A stretch of DNA of 52,657 nt, taken from positions 1-52,657 of the forward strand of contig SVIM01000010.1 in assembly GCA_015069485.1 (NCBI GenBank), given 5' to 3'. Source of the stretch: Clostridiales bacterium. GTDB lineage: Bacteria > Bacillota > Clostridia > Christensenellales > Borkfalkiaceae. The translations under genes were made by a program, and so were the position numbers. Under the pieces are notes generated by a model. That model did no database searches. It was not told the DNA's origin and saw only the letters and a program-made list of their open reading frames with translations. Positions 33,079 to 42,362 of the stretch are shown here, piece after piece (positions within the stretch are counted from its first letter, which is position 1; each line of letters opens with the position of its first letter).

Positions 33079-34008
33079 ATGTTAAATAAAAAGGATTTAT
33101 TGGGGCTATACGATACCTCCGCTGAAGAAATTTTAAAAATTTTAGAAACGGCGGAAGAAATGAAGAAAAAAATTGCTAATCCTACTAAAGATTTTTCCGA
33201 TTTACGCGGTAAAACTTTAGTTACGCTTTTTTACGAAAACAGCACTAGAACGCGCTGCTCGTTTGAGCTTGCAGGTAAATATTTAGGCGCAAACGTCGTA
33301 AATATTTCCGCAGCCACAAGCTCCGTGCAAAAGGGAGAAACGCTAATAGATACGGGCAAAACGCTCGACGCTATGAAAATAGATTATATCGCTATTCGCC
33401 ATCCTATGGGCGGTGCGCCCCGACTTCTTGCTAAAAGCGTAAAAGCAAGCGTAATTAACGGTGGCGACGGTATGAACGAGCATCCTACCCAAGCGCTTTT
33501 AGATATGCTTTCTATGAAGGAAAAGTTTGGCAAAATTCAAGGGCTTAAGGTTGCTATTTTAGGCGATATTAAGCATAGCAGGGTTGCAAAATCCAACCTT
33601 TTAGGCTTAAAAAAGTTAGGCGCAGAGGTTGTTATGTATGCTCCCAAAACCTTAATTCCTAAAGATATCGAAAAATTGGGTGCAAAAATTGCAAACAGTC
33701 GCGAAGAAGCCATAGACGGCGCTAACGTAGTAATGGGTTTAAGAATTCAGTTAGAGCGTCAAAGCGGTGGGCTTTTCCCTTCACTTTCCGAATACAGTAA
33801 ATTTTTCGGCGTTAAGGACGAGCTTTTAAAATACGCCGCAAAGGACGCAATAATAATGCACCCCGGCCCCGTAAACCGTGGCGTTGAATTAACGCCTTCG
33901 CTTATCGACGGCGCATCAAGCAAAATAGAAGATCAAGTTACAAGTGGCGTTGCCGTAAGGATGGCAACACTTAAACTTCTTGCAGAATACAGGGAGAATA
34001 ATTTATGA
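33079..34008 (+). CDS. pyrB: Aspartate carbamoyltransferase catalytic subunit
   Basis: The 309-residue enzyme joins carbamoyl phosphate and aspartate. STRTRCSFE (55-63) is the carbamoyl-phosphate site, with HPMGG and HPTQALLD (about 135-142) for the rest of the active site. Length is normal; no regulatory pyrI is found. It is first in pyrBCFKDE and overlaps pyrC by four bases (ATGA), suggesting coupled translation. Confidence 0.95.
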   Translation: MLNKKDLLGLYDTSAEEILKILETAEEMKKKIANPTKDFSDLRGKTLVTLFYENSTRTRCSFELAGKYLGANVVNISAATSSVQKGETLIDTGKTLDAMKIDYIAIRHPMGGAPRLLAKSVKASVINGGDGMNEHPTQALLDMLSMKEKFGKIQGLKVAILGDIKHSRVAKSNLLGLKKLGAEVVMYAPKTLIPKDIEKLGAKIANSREEAIDGANVVMGLRIQLERQSGGLFPSLSEYSKFFGVKDELLKYAAKDAIIMHPGPVNRGVELTPSLIDGASSKIEDQVTSGVAVRMATLKLLAEYRENNL

Positions 34009-35270
34009 AGCTTTTAATAAAAAACGGAACGGTAGTTTTACCTCAAGGCGAAAAAAAGCTTGACGTTTTAATCGAAGATAATAAAATTTTATCTTTAGAT
34101 AAAAATATTAACGAAAATTGTAAAACTATAGATGCAAGCGGTAAGCACGTTTTACCCGGACTTATCGATATTCACGTGCATTTAAGAGAGCCTGGCTTTG
34201 AAGGAAAAGAAGATATTCAAAGCGGTTCAAAGGCAGCGGTTGCGGGCGGTTTTACTCAAGTTTGCTGTATGCCAAACACAAATCCGGTATGCGATAACGC
34301 GGTTGTGGTAACTTATATCAAGCATCGCGAAAAGGAAGTAAACTTATGTAAAATTCATCCTATCGGTGCAATTACCAAGGGGTTGGAGGGGCAAACTCTT
34401 GCCGATATCGGTAAAATGGTTCAGGCAGGCGCAGTTGCTATTTCCGACGACGGAAGGGGCGTTATGGATTCTAACATAATGCGTCTTGGTATGGAATATG
34501 CAAGTAGCTTTAGCGTTAAATGCCTTTGCCATTGCGAGGATATAAATTTAGTCAACGGCGGCGTAGTTAACGAAGGCTACAATTCAACCTTAACCGGTCT
34601 TAAAGGTAGCTTAAGGGCGGCGGAAGACATTATGATTGCAAGAGATATTGCCCTTGCAGAAAGTTTAAACCTCACCGTTCACATCTGTCACGTTTCAACC
34701 TATAGCGGTGTGGAAATTATAAGAAGCGCAAAGGCAAGGGGCGTAAAAGTTACCGCCGAAACCTGCCCTCATTACTTTATTTTAACGGACGATATTATAA
34801 CTACCTTCGATACCTTTACAAAGGTAAATCCCCCCGTAAGGGAAGAAATCGATAGGCAAGCAATAATTAAAGGCTTAAAGGACGGCACTTTAGACTGTAT
34901 TGTAACCGACCACGCTCCTCACTCCGCAAAGGATAAGGAAGTGGAATACAATTTGGCTGCATTTGGTATGAGCGGTATAGAAACGAGCTTTGCGTTAAGC
35001 TATACCTACCTTGTAAAATCCGGTATTTTAACTCTTTCCGAGCTCGTCAACAAAATGAGTAAAGCTCCCGCTGAAATAGTAGATATTAAGGGTGGAGAAA
35101 TCTTCAAAGGCGCAGTTGCTGACTTAACCATCGTAGATTTAAACGAAAAATACTTAATTGATAGCAAAAACTTCTATTCTAAAGGAAAGAATACGCCCTT
35201 TAATGGATATGAGGTTTACGGAAAGGTTTTATACACAATCGTTGACGGCGAAGTAAAATTCGGTGGCTAA
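34005..35270 (+). CDS. pyrC: Dihydroorotase
   Basis: The 421-residue amidohydrolase closes carbamoyl aspartate to dihydroorotate. DIHVHLREPG gives the two metal-binding histidines, CMPNTNP the substrate site, ETCPHYF and VTDHAPHS the other metal and acid-base positions. It is the multi-copy PyrC class I type. It overlaps pyrB. Confidence 0.95.
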   Translation: MKLLIKNGTVVLPQGEKKLDVLIEDNKILSLDKNINENCKTIDASGKHVLPGLIDIHVHLREPGFEGKEDIQSGSKAAVAGGFTQVCCMPNTNPVCDNAVVVTYIKHREKEVNLCKIHPIGAITKGLEGQTLADIGKMVQAGAVAISDDGRGVMDSNIMRLGMEYASSFSVKCLCHCEDINLVNGGVVNEGYNSTLTGLKGSLRAAEDIMIARDIALAESLNLTVHICHVSTYSGVEIIRSAKARGVKVTAETCPHYFILTDDIITTFDTFTKVNPPVREEIDRQAIIKGLKDGTLDCIVTDHAPHSAKDKEVEYNLAAFGMSGIETSFALSYTYLVKSGILTLSELVNKMSKAPAEIVDIKGGEIFKGAVADLTIVDLNEKYLIDSKNFYSKGKNTPFNGYEVYGKVLYTIVDGEVKFGG

Positions 35271-35311
35271 AAAAATAATATTGAGAAAATAATTTTTAAG
35301 AGGAAAATTTT

Positions 35312-36223
35312 ATGATAGATGGTTTAATTAAAAAGATTATCGAAATGCAAAACCCCACCTGCGTAGGGTTAGACACGAACTTTGATTACCTGCCCGACGA
35401 TATGCGCGACGGCATGGCAACCTTTGAAGGTGTTGCTGAACAAATCGTTGAATTCAATATGAACATCATTGATAAAATTTGCGATATCGTTCCTGCAGTA
35501 AAGGTTCAAATTGCATACTACGAAATGTACGGTCACGCCGGCTTAAAGGCGTTTGACTATACCGTAAATTATGCAAAGGGTAAAGGAATGTACGTTATTG
35601 GCGACTGCAAGCGTAACGATATCGGCTCTACCGCAGCTTGCTATTCTAAAGCGTATTTGGGCAAAACGAACATTAACGGCAAGGTAATGCGTTCTTTCCC
35701 CTGCGATATGTTAACCGTAAACGGTTATCTTGGCTCTGACGGTATCGTTCCTTTCGTTGAAGATATTAAGGCAAACGATAAAGGCATCTTCGTTTTAGTT
35801 AAAACCTCCAATCCTTCATCAGGCGAGCTTCAAAATTTAAAGCTTGAAAACGGAAAGTTTATATATGAACAGATGGGCGAGCTCGTTTCTAAATGGGGCG
35901 CAGATACTATCGGTAAGTACGGCTATTCAGAAGTGGGCGCAGTTGTAGGCGCAACTCATCCCGAAGAAGCAAAAAGGCTTCGCGCGCAAATGAAAAATAC
36001 CTTCTTCCTTATTCCCGGCTACGGCGCACAGGGCGGCAGCGCAGAAATGCTTAAGGTTTGCTTTGATGAACGCGGCTTGGGCGGTATAGTAAACAATTCC
36101 CGCGCAATTTTATGCGCATACAGAAATCCTAAATACAGCGGTATGAACTATTACGAAGCTGCTCGTGCCGCATGTCTTGATATGCAACAGGATTTAGCAA
36201 ACGCAATTGGTAAAATGGGTTAA
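35312..36223 (+). CDS. pyrF: Orotidine 5'-phosphate decarboxylase, type 2
   Basis: The 303-residue enzyme makes UMP. CVGLDTNFDYLP (16-27) and GDCKRNDIGSTAACYS (about 95-110) contain the Asp-Lys-Asp catalytic set. The length fits the longer type 2 PyrF of Clostridia, not the 230-residue type 1. Placed before pyrK, though it catalyses the last step. Confidence 0.94.
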   Translation: MIDGLIKKIIEMQNPTCVGLDTNFDYLPDDMRDGMATFEGVAEQIVEFNMNIIDKICDIVPAVKVQIAYYEMYGHAGLKAFDYTVNYAKGKGMYVIGDCKRNDIGSTAACYSKAYLGKTNINGKVMRSFPCDMLTVNGYLGSDGIVPFVEDIKANDKGIFVLVKTSNPSSGELQNLKLENGKFIYEQMGELVSKWGADTIGKYGYSEVGAVVGATHPEEAKRLRAQMKNTFFLIPGYGAQGGSAEMLKVCFDERGLGGIVNNSRAILCAYRNPKYSGMNYYEAARAACLDMQQDLANAIGKMG

Positions 36224-36225
36224 TA

Positions 36226-36990
36226 ATGAAAGAATTAATTGCAACAGTAAAACAAAATAAATTAATCGCAGAAAATATTTACGCTATGACCTTAACGCTT
36301 CCTGAAAGCGTAGGGGAAATTCGTGGCGGTCAGTTTTTAAACCTTTCCGTAGGCGATAAGGTTCACCTTTTAAAGCGCCCCTTGGGAATTTGCAAGGTGG
36401 AAGGGGACGATATAACCGTTTGCTATCAGCTTAAAGGGGAAGGCACGAATATCCTTTCGCAAAAGGTTCAAGGCGATAAGCTTGCCGTTTTGCTCCCTTT
36501 AGGTAACGGCTTTATTTTGCCCGAAAGCGTTAAAAACGTTGCCGTAATTGGCGGTGGCGTAGGCGTTTTCCCCTTGATTTCAGTAATTCGTGAACATTTA
36601 GGCAAGGTAAATTTCCACTCTTATATAGGTTTTAGAAATAAGCAATCGGTATGCTTAATGGAAGAGCTTGAAAAGAGCAACACCTTAACCGTTACCACGG
36701 ACGACGGAAGCGTCGGCGTAAAGGGTAACGCCGTTTCGGCATACTTTGCTGACGAAAATAAAGTTAAGGCGGATTTAATTATTGCTTGCGGTCCACCCAT
36801 AATGCTTAAGGTATTAAAGCAAAAATTAATAGAAGCCGGCGATAACACACCTTGTCTCGTATCCTTAGAAGAAAGGATGGGATGCGGTATTGGCGCTTGC
36901 CTTGTTTGCGTATGCAAAACGACTTCGGGTAGCAATACTAGGGTTTGCAAGGATGGCCCCGTATTTAAAATTGGCGAGGTGGAATTATAA
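36226..36990 (+). CDS. pyrK: Dihydroorotate dehydrogenase electron transfer subunit
   Basis: The 254-residue FAD/[2Fe-2S] protein carries LLKRPLGIC for FAD binding, IGGGVGVFPL for nucleotide binding, and the cysteine cluster CGIGACLVCVCKT...VCKDGPVF for the iron-sulfur centre. It passes electrons from PyrD to NAD. Its stop overlaps the pyrD start (TAATG). Confidence 0.95.
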   Translation: MKELIATVKQNKLIAENIYAMTLTLPESVGEIRGGQFLNLSVGDKVHLLKRPLGICKVEGDDITVCYQLKGEGTNILSQKVQGDKLAVLLPLGNGFILPESVKNVAVIGGGVGVFPLISVIREHLGKVNFHSYIGFRNKQSVCLMEELEKSNTLTVTTDDGSVGVKGNAVSAYFADENKVKADLIIACGPPIMLKVLKQKLIEAGDNTPCLVSLEERMGCGIGACLVCVCKTTSGSNTRVCKDGPVFKIGEVEL

Positions 36991-37904
36991 TGGCTAATTT
37001 GCAAGTTGAAATTTGTGGCGTAAAATTTAATAATCCCGTAATTGCTGCAAGCGGTACCTACGGGTTTGGCAGAGAATTTGACGAAATATACGATATTTCA
37101 CAAATAGGTGGCGTAAGCACGAAGGGCTTAACCTTAGAAGCGCGCCTCGGCAACCCCGTACCTCGAATTGCAGAAAGCTCTTCGGTAATTTTAAACGCAG
37201 TAGGGCTACAAAATCCGGGCGTCGAGCATTTTATCAAGCACGACCTTCCTTGGCTTAAAGAAAAGGGAGTAGTCGTTATCGCAAACGTTGCCGGTAGAAC
37301 GCTTGAAGATTACGAAGGTATTTGTAAGCGTTTAAACGGTTTAGTTGATATGGTAGAGCTTAATATTTCCTGCCCCAACGTGCGCGCAGGCGGTATGGCT
37401 TTAGGTATTCGCCCCGAAAATATCGAAGAAGTAACGGTTATTACTAAAAAGCAACTTACTAAAACGCCTTTAATCGTAAAGCTTTCCCCTAACGTTGAAA
37501 GCATAATAACTAACGCAAAGGCGGCAGAAAGAGGCGGTGCCGACTGTATTTCACTTATAAACACCTTAACAGGTATGGTAATTGATATCGAAAAGCGCAA
37601 GCCCGTAATTGCAAACAATACGGGTGGCGTTTCGGGCGCAGGCATCAAGCCAATTGCAGTTAGAATGGTTTACGAAGCTTCCCACGCAGTAAATATCCCC
37701 GTTATCGGCATGGGCGGTATTATGACGGGGGAAGACGCCATAGAATTTATGATGGCGGGCGCTTCTGCCGTTCAAGTAGGAACTGCAAACTTCTACGACG
37801 TAAACGCTATGCCTAAAATTATCGACGGTATGAATAAATGGCTCGATAAGCATCAAATTAAATCGGTTAACGAAATTGTTAAAACTGCAACTTTAAACGG
37901 TTAA
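36990..37904 (+). CDS. pyrD: Dihydroorotate dehydrogenase, class 1B
   Basis: The 304-residue flavoenzyme oxidises dihydroorotate. AASGTYGFG, LQNPG, NISCPNVRAGG with the catalytic cysteine, and the C-terminal GMGGIMTGEDAIEFMMAGASAVQVGTAN FMN-phosphate site are present in part across the sequence. The neighbouring pyrK confirms the class 1B NAD-linked type. Confidence 0.95.
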   Translation: MANLQVEICGVKFNNPVIAASGTYGFGREFDEIYDISQIGGVSTKGLTLEARLGNPVPRIAESSSVILNAVGLQNPGVEHFIKHDLPWLKEKGVVVIANVAGRTLEDYEGICKRLNGLVDMVELNISCPNVRAGGMALGIRPENIEEVTVITKKQLTKTPLIVKLSPNVESIITNAKAAERGGADCISLINTLTGMVIDIEKRKPVIANNTGGVSGAGIKPIAVRMVYEASHAVNIPVIGMGGIMTGEDAIEFMMAGASAVQVGTANFYDVNAMPKIIDGMNKWLDKHQIKSVNEIVKTATLNG

Positions 37905-37919
37905 TATAAAGGAGAAAAA

Positions 37920-38582
37920 ATGGAACTTACTTACAAACAGCGCTTTATTAAATTTATGGTAGAAAACGGAGTTTTAAAATTTGGTGAATTTACTTTAAAA
38001 AGTGGTAGAAAAGCACCTTATTTTATTAACACAGGCAATTATAAAACCGGTGCACAGCTCGCTCGACTTGGCGAATATTATGCAGAATGCATAAAAAATA
38101 ACGCCATTGAAGCAGACACCTTAGTTGGTCCTGCGTATAAGGGAATTCCCCTTGCAGTAACCACAGCGGTTTCCTTATACGAAAAATTCGGTATCGACTT
38201 AAATTATTGCTTCGACAGAAAGGAAGTTAAAGATCACGGCGAAGGCGGACTTTTCGTTGGTAAACAGCTTTGCGACGGAGAAAGAGTAATTCTTATTGAA
38301 GACGTTATGACTTCGGGCAAGGCTCTTCGCGAAATGCTCCCTAAGCTTGAACAAACGGCAAAGGTAAAAATCGCAGGTATGGTAATTTCCGTTGACCGTA
38401 TGGAAAAGGGCTTACAAAGCGAACTTTCCGCCGTACAAGAAGTTTACAAGGAATTTGGCGTTAAGGTATATTCTATCGTAACTATGGCAGACATTATCGA
38501 AGCTATCGAAGCCGGAGTTATCGAAGGTAAAGAATACCTTGACAAAATGATTGAATACCGTAAAACCTACGGCGTTGACTAA
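37920..38582 (+). CDS. pyrE: Orotate phosphoribosyltransferase
   Basis: The 220-residue enzyme has LKSGRKAPYFINTG at the N-terminus and the PRPP-binding loop VILIEDVMTSGKAL (about 122-135). It converts orotate to OMP. It has a clear AAAGGAG site and is the last gene of the operon before a hairpin terminator. Confidence 0.95.
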   Translation: MELTYKQRFIKFMVENGVLKFGEFTLKSGRKAPYFINTGNYKTGAQLARLGEYYAECIKNNAIEADTLVGPAYKGIPLAVTTAVSLYEKFGIDLNYCFDRKEVKDHGEGGLFVGKQLCDGERVILIEDVMTSGKALREMLPKLEQTAKVKIAGMVISVDRMEKGLQSELSAVQEVYKEFGVKVYSIVTMADIIEAIEAGVIEGKEYLDKMIEYRKTYGVD

Positions 38583-38592
38583 TAAATTAACT

Positions 38593-38632
38593 AAGGCGTT
38601 CAATTTTATAATAAGAACGCCTTTCCGTTTTA
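38593..38632 (+). terminator. Terminator-like hairpin after pyrE
   Basis: AAGGCGTTC (38593-38601) pairs with GAACGCCTT (38615-38623), followed by TCCGTTTTA; the T-run is weak. Confidence 0.65.
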
Positions 38633-38653
38633 TATAATTTTTAAGGAGGAAAT

Positions 38654-39958
38654 ATGAAAAGATTTATAACGCTTTTTCTTGCATTAGCTTTAAGCTTAAG
38701 CTGCATATTTGCTTTTGGTGCGTGCGCTAAAGAACCTGAATATGACGATTTATCTTCCGAGTTTTATAATGCAAGCAATTGGATTTTTATGACTAACAAC
38801 GGCGGTGCTTCTCAAGACGGAGGCGGATTACCTTACACTTTAGATGATGGTAGCATAAAATTCCACAATGCTAACCAAGCGTATTTGTTAGATGAAGATT
38901 TATCTAACGGTAGCGTATCTTTTATGATAAAAACTTCAAAGGATTGGCAAATGTGGTTTAGGGCAAGTACTGCAGATAACACTAAAACTAACTGCTACAA
39001 GCTCTTTTTTAAGGACGAGGTTTTACATATTCGCACCTCTGAATCTCAAAACGACCTCGCTTTTGTTTCTGCCGAAGACTGTGGTTATTTAACTAACGAA
39101 TGGAACAAGTTAGAGCTTTCGTTTTCAACCGACGAAAATAAAAATTGTACCATAAAAATTACCGTTAACGGCACTAAAGCAACCTTTACCGCCCCCGAAG
39201 GTCAACAAAACTACCTTGAAAGTGGCGATTTAGTTTATCCCGAAAGCGAAGATTTCACTTTAGGCAACTACGTAATAGTAAAGGTTTGGTACGGCGACTG
39301 CTACTTACAGTTAAAGCCCTTGGCAAACGAAGGAGAGGACGAAGTATTAAAAATTGCTTGTATTGGCGACTCTATAACCTACGGAGCTAACGCAGACAAC
39401 AGCTATACCGACAGTTACCCCGCTCAATTACAAAAACTGTATAACGGCGCGGCTAACGTTATGAACTTTGGCAATAGCGGTAAAACTATTAGAAATTCTG
39501 CAGACGACCCTTATAGTAAAACTACCGAATACAACGGCGCTATGCTTTTTAATGCGGATATCGTAGTATTAATGTTAGGAACTAACGATTCAAAAACTTA
39601 TCAAGTTCCCACCACGCAAGAAATGTACGACGCTTATCGCGTATTAATTGAAAAGTTATACGAAAACAACCCTTACGTTGTAATTTATATGGCAACCTGC
39701 CCTTACGCGTATAGCACTTCTTATCAAATAAGCAATAAAAATATTGAAGATATAGTAATTCCCGCACAGCTTCAAATTATCGAAGATTACGAGCTTGAGT
39801 GTATCGATATGCACGAATTTACTAAAAATTTATCTAACTGCTATGCAGACGGTATTCACCCTACCTCAAGGGGCTATACCTATCTATCTTATATGATGTA
39901 CTGTTCTTTGGAAGGTATAACGCCCGACGAAGATTACGTTAATACCTTTAAGGATTAA
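38654..39958 (+). CDS. SGNH/GDSL-type lipoprotein esterase
   Basis: The 434-residue protein has a lipobox ending FGAC (Cys24) and an N-terminal beta-sandwich region (about 35-220) that looks like a laminin/concanavalin-type glycan-binding fold. The hydrolase domain has CIGDSITYG (catalytic Ser240), GNSGKT, MLGTNDSK and DGIHPTSRG (Asp399, His402). It may deacetylate cell-surface or dietary polysaccharide. The next gene is another secreted esterase 14 bp away, so the two are probably cotranscribed. Confidence 0.9.
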   Translation: MKRFITLFLALALSLSCIFAFGACAKEPEYDDLSSEFYNASNWIFMTNNGGASQDGGGLPYTLDDGSIKFHNANQAYLLDEDLSNGSVSFMIKTSKDWQMWFRASTADNTKTNCYKLFFKDEVLHIRTSESQNDLAFVSAEDCGYLTNEWNKLELSFSTDENKNCTIKITVNGTKATFTAPEGQQNYLESGDLVYPESEDFTLGNYVIVKVWYGDCYLQLKPLANEGEDEVLKIACIGDSITYGANADNSYTDSYPAQLQKLYNGAANVMNFGNSGKTIRNSADDPYSKTTEYNGAMLFNADIVVLMLGTNDSKTYQVPTTQEMYDAYRVLIEKLYENNPYVVIYMATCPYAYSTSYQISNKNIEDIVIPAQLQIIEDYELECIDMHEFTKNLSNCYADGIHPTSRGYTYLSYMMYCSLEGITPDEDYVNTFKD

Positions 39959-39972
39959 TTTGGTGTAGTATT

Positions 39973-41460
39973 ATGAAATTATCAAAAAAAGTTATATCTT
40001 TTTTAATCGTAGCGTGCTCGCTATTTTCCCTTTCAGCATGCGTTAAGCCGGAAGAAACGCCTGCATACGTTGACGGAGGAGTAGTTACCGTTAGCGGTGG
40101 GCAAATTTCTGGGCTTGCAAATTCCGACGGTAGCGTTGCAATTTATAAAGGCGTTCCTTATGCCGCAGCGCCGGTAGGAGATTTAAGGTGGAAAGCTCCC
40201 CAAGAAGTTGAAGAGTGGGAAGGCGTTAAGGATTGCTCCCTTTGGGGTGCAAACGCAATTCAAGGCGAAGCTACTACTTTTTCTTATTGGACTAAAGAAT
40301 TCGTGCAGGACGTAAACCCCGCAAATTATCAAAACGGAGTGGTTTATTCAGAAGATTGCTTATCTTTAAATATTTGGTCGTCAACACAGGTTACCAAAGA
40401 TAAGCCCGTTCTCGTCTATATTCACGGCGGTGGCTATAATTCGGGCGGAGCAGCCTGTCCTGTTTACGACGGCGAAAATATTGCAAAGCAAGGCGTAGTT
40501 TTCGTTTCTATTCAATACAGAGTCGGCGTGTTCGGCTTTTTAGCAACTGAAGCGTTGCAATCAGAACAAGAAAACAGCGGTGCCGGCAACTACGGTATTC
40601 TCGACCAAATCAAAGCGTTAGAGTGGGTACAAGATAATATTAAAACTTTTGGTGGCGACCCTACTAACGTTACTATAATGGGGCAGTCGGCAGGTGCAGG
40701 ATCGGTTAACGCGTTGCTTGCTTCGCCTTTAGCAAAAGATCTTTTTATAAGCGCGGTTTCCGCAAGCCATAACAGCATTAATCGCGATTGGCAAACCGTT
40801 GAACAAAGAATTTCTTCTGCGCCCACCGCTTTAAAAACTAAAACCGTTGAGCAATTGCGCGAAATGGACGTAAACGAAGTTAAAAATTATAGCATATCAA
40901 ATAACGGTCCCGTTATTGACGACTACGTTTTAACAAATACCTATTTACAAAGCATACTAAATAAAGAAGTAATGGATATAAATTTAATGACGGGTATGGT
41001 TGCGCAAGATAATTTGATTTCGTCAGTATATACAAATGCAAGCGTAACTGTAATCGATTCGTTAATGACTTTACAAAACAATATCATTACGGCAAGATTA
41101 AATGCAGACTATCAAAGCGAAGCGTTCGTTTATTTATTTAATAGAAACGTACCCCAAGACGACTTAAAAACTCCCGATGCGTACGGGGCTAAGCATAGCT
41201 ATGAATTGGCGTACTTCTTCGGCAATTTCGTAGATAATCGCCCTTGGAGCGAAGTCGACTATCAATTATCAAAGGATATGATGGGCTATCTCGTAAACTT
41301 CTGCATATCAGGTAATCCTAACGGCGAAAACTTAACGGACTGGCAAGCAAGCGTTGCGGATTATTCATATATGTCTTTTGCTGACGAGTGCTCAATTAAA
41401 TCCGTATCTCAAGAAAAATACACGGCAGTAAATAGTTATTACAACTTAAATTTAGGTTAA
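39973..41460 (+). CDS. Carboxylesterase type B, lipoprotein
   Basis: The 495-residue alpha/beta hydrolase has a lipobox (SLSAC, Cys23), YKGVPYAAAPVGDLRWKAP, EDCLSLNIW, YIHGGGY (oxyanion hole) and GQSAGAGSV with nucleophile Ser239. The family splits carboxylic esters; substrate unknown. Paired with the SGNH esterase, it suggests removal of ester decorations outside the cell. Confidence 0.92.
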   Translation: MKLSKKVISFLIVACSLFSLSACVKPEETPAYVDGGVVTVSGGQISGLANSDGSVAIYKGVPYAAAPVGDLRWKAPQEVEEWEGVKDCSLWGANAIQGEATTFSYWTKEFVQDVNPANYQNGVVYSEDCLSLNIWSSTQVTKDKPVLVYIHGGGYNSGGAACPVYDGENIAKQGVVFVSIQYRVGVFGFLATEALQSEQENSGAGNYGILDQIKALEWVQDNIKTFGGDPTNVTIMGQSAGAGSVNALLASPLAKDLFISAVSASHNSINRDWQTVEQRISSAPTALKTKTVEQLREMDVNEVKNYSISNNGPVIDDYVLTNTYLQSILNKEVMDINLMTGMVAQDNLISSVYTNASVTVIDSLMTLQNNIITARLNADYQSEAFVYLFNRNVPQDDLKTPDAYGAKHSYELAYFFGNFVDNRPWSEVDYQLSKDMMGYLVNFCISGNPNGENLTDWQASVADYSYMSFADECSIKSVSQEKYTAVNSYYNLNLG

Positions 41461-41469
41461 AATTTTCTA

Positions 41470-41501
41470 CAAAGGGCTTTTATTAAAGTAAAAGCCCTTT
41501 G
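41470..41501 (+). terminator. Terminator after the carboxylesterase
   Basis: CAAAGGGCTTTTA (41470-41482) pairs with TAAAAGCCCTTTG (41489-41501). Confidence 0.8.
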
Positions 41502-41526
41502 TAAAATAGCCTTTTAAAAGGAAATA

Positions 41527-42024
41527 ATGCAAAAAGAAATTTATTATATAGGTTGCACCGGCCATATAAAATTAAACAGAATTAATAACTTTAACGAAAA
41601 CGCAGTTCGCCAAAGCGTAAAAAATGCGTTTAGTATTATACAAAAAAATTATAACGCAGTTTTACTTTGCGGTTTAGCATACGGCGCCGATACGCTTTTT
41701 GCTGAAGAAGCAATTAAATGCGGAGTAAAGGTTATTGCCGTTTTGCCTTGCTCTAATCAAGAATTTGCAAAAGAGCAGTTAGACGGCGGTGAAAAATTTA
41801 ATAATTTAATTAAATGCGCGCATAGTAAAGTAGAAGTTATTAACGATAGTAAATATTTAGGCGTAAGCAAATATATTGTAGATAATTCTTGCCATCTGTT
41901 TGCCTTGTGGGACAATAAAGCTATTCCATTAAAAGATGAAAACGGCAAAGATATAAATAAAGGTGGTACCTACGATACTATTCAATATGCTAAATCAAAA
42001 AACAAAAAGATAACCTTATTTTAA
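41527..42024 (+). CDS. SLOG/DprA-like Rossmann protein
   Basis: The 165-residue protein begins with IYYIGCTGHIKLN and has LLCGLAYGADTLFAEEAIKCGVKVIAVLP and GGTYDTIQYAK, a pattern of the SLOG nucleotide-binding superfamily. Such proteins sense nucleotide ligands. An AAAGGAAATA site precedes the start. No toxin or effector gene is adjacent, so its role cannot be named. Confidence 0.7.
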   Translation: MQKEIYYIGCTGHIKLNRINNFNENAVRQSVKNAFSIIQKNYNAVLLCGLAYGADTLFAEEAIKCGVKVIAVLPCSNQEFAKEQLDGGEKFNNLIKCAHSKVEVINDSKYLGVSKYIVDNSCHLFALWDNKAIPLKDENGKDINKGGTYDTIQYAKSKNKKITLF

Positions 42025-42053
42025 AATTTTATAATTTAGTTACTCGTTAACGC

Positions 42054-42081
42054 TTGCAAAAATAAAAATTTTTGCTATAAT
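42054..42081 (+). promoter_or_regulatory. Promoter of the tRNA gene
   Basis: TTGCAA (42054-42059) and TATAAT (42076-42081) are 16 bp apart, 19 bp before the tRNA. Confidence 0.75.
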
Positions 42082-42100
42082 AATATGGTAACTGAATTTT

Positions 42101-42176
42101 GCTACTATGGCTCAGTTGGTAGAGCAGCTGATTCGTAATCAGCAGGTCGCCGGTTCGAGTCCGGCTAGTAGCTCCA
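42101..42176 (+). tRNA. tRNA-Thr (CGT anticodon)
   Basis: The cloverleaf is complete: acceptor GCTACTA/TAGTAGC, anticodon stem GCTGA/TCAGC with loop TTCGTAA (anticodon CGT, reading ACG), T-arm GCCGG/CCGGC with TTCGAGT, and an encoded 3' CCA. No repeat or integrase is attached, so it does not look like a used integration site. Confidence 0.96.
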
Positions 42177-42180
42177 TAAT

Positions 42181-42215
42181 AAACACCTTTGCATTAGCAA
42201 AGGTGTTTTGTTTTT
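42181..42215 (+). terminator. Terminator after tRNA-Thr
   Basis: AAACACCTTTGC (42181-42192) pairs with GCAAAGGTGTTT (42197-42208), followed by TGTTTTT. Confidence 0.9.
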
Positions 42216-42298
42216 GCTACAAGCCGAATTAACGAAATATGAACGCGATTGCGCATAGCGTCACTACTCCGATTAGTTTAATGGCAATAACTCAAAAA

Positions 42299-42339
42299 AA
42301 CATAAAAGGATAGCAAAATTTTTGCTATCCTTTTATGTT
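42299..42339 (-). terminator. GGATAGCA-type terminator hairpin
   Basis: An 18-bp stem (42299-42316 with 42322-42339) holds GGATAGCAA/TTGCTATCC. An A-run on the left supplies the T-run for the minus-strand regulator gene. The core matches the hairpin at 24431-24460. Confidence 0.85.
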
Positions 42340-42362
42340 TATTACCGACAAGTTTTAAAAAT

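Noticed and set aside
42101-42176. tRNA-Thr as integration site of a mobile element
   Set aside because: No integrase and no direct repeat of the tRNA 3' end is seen nearby.
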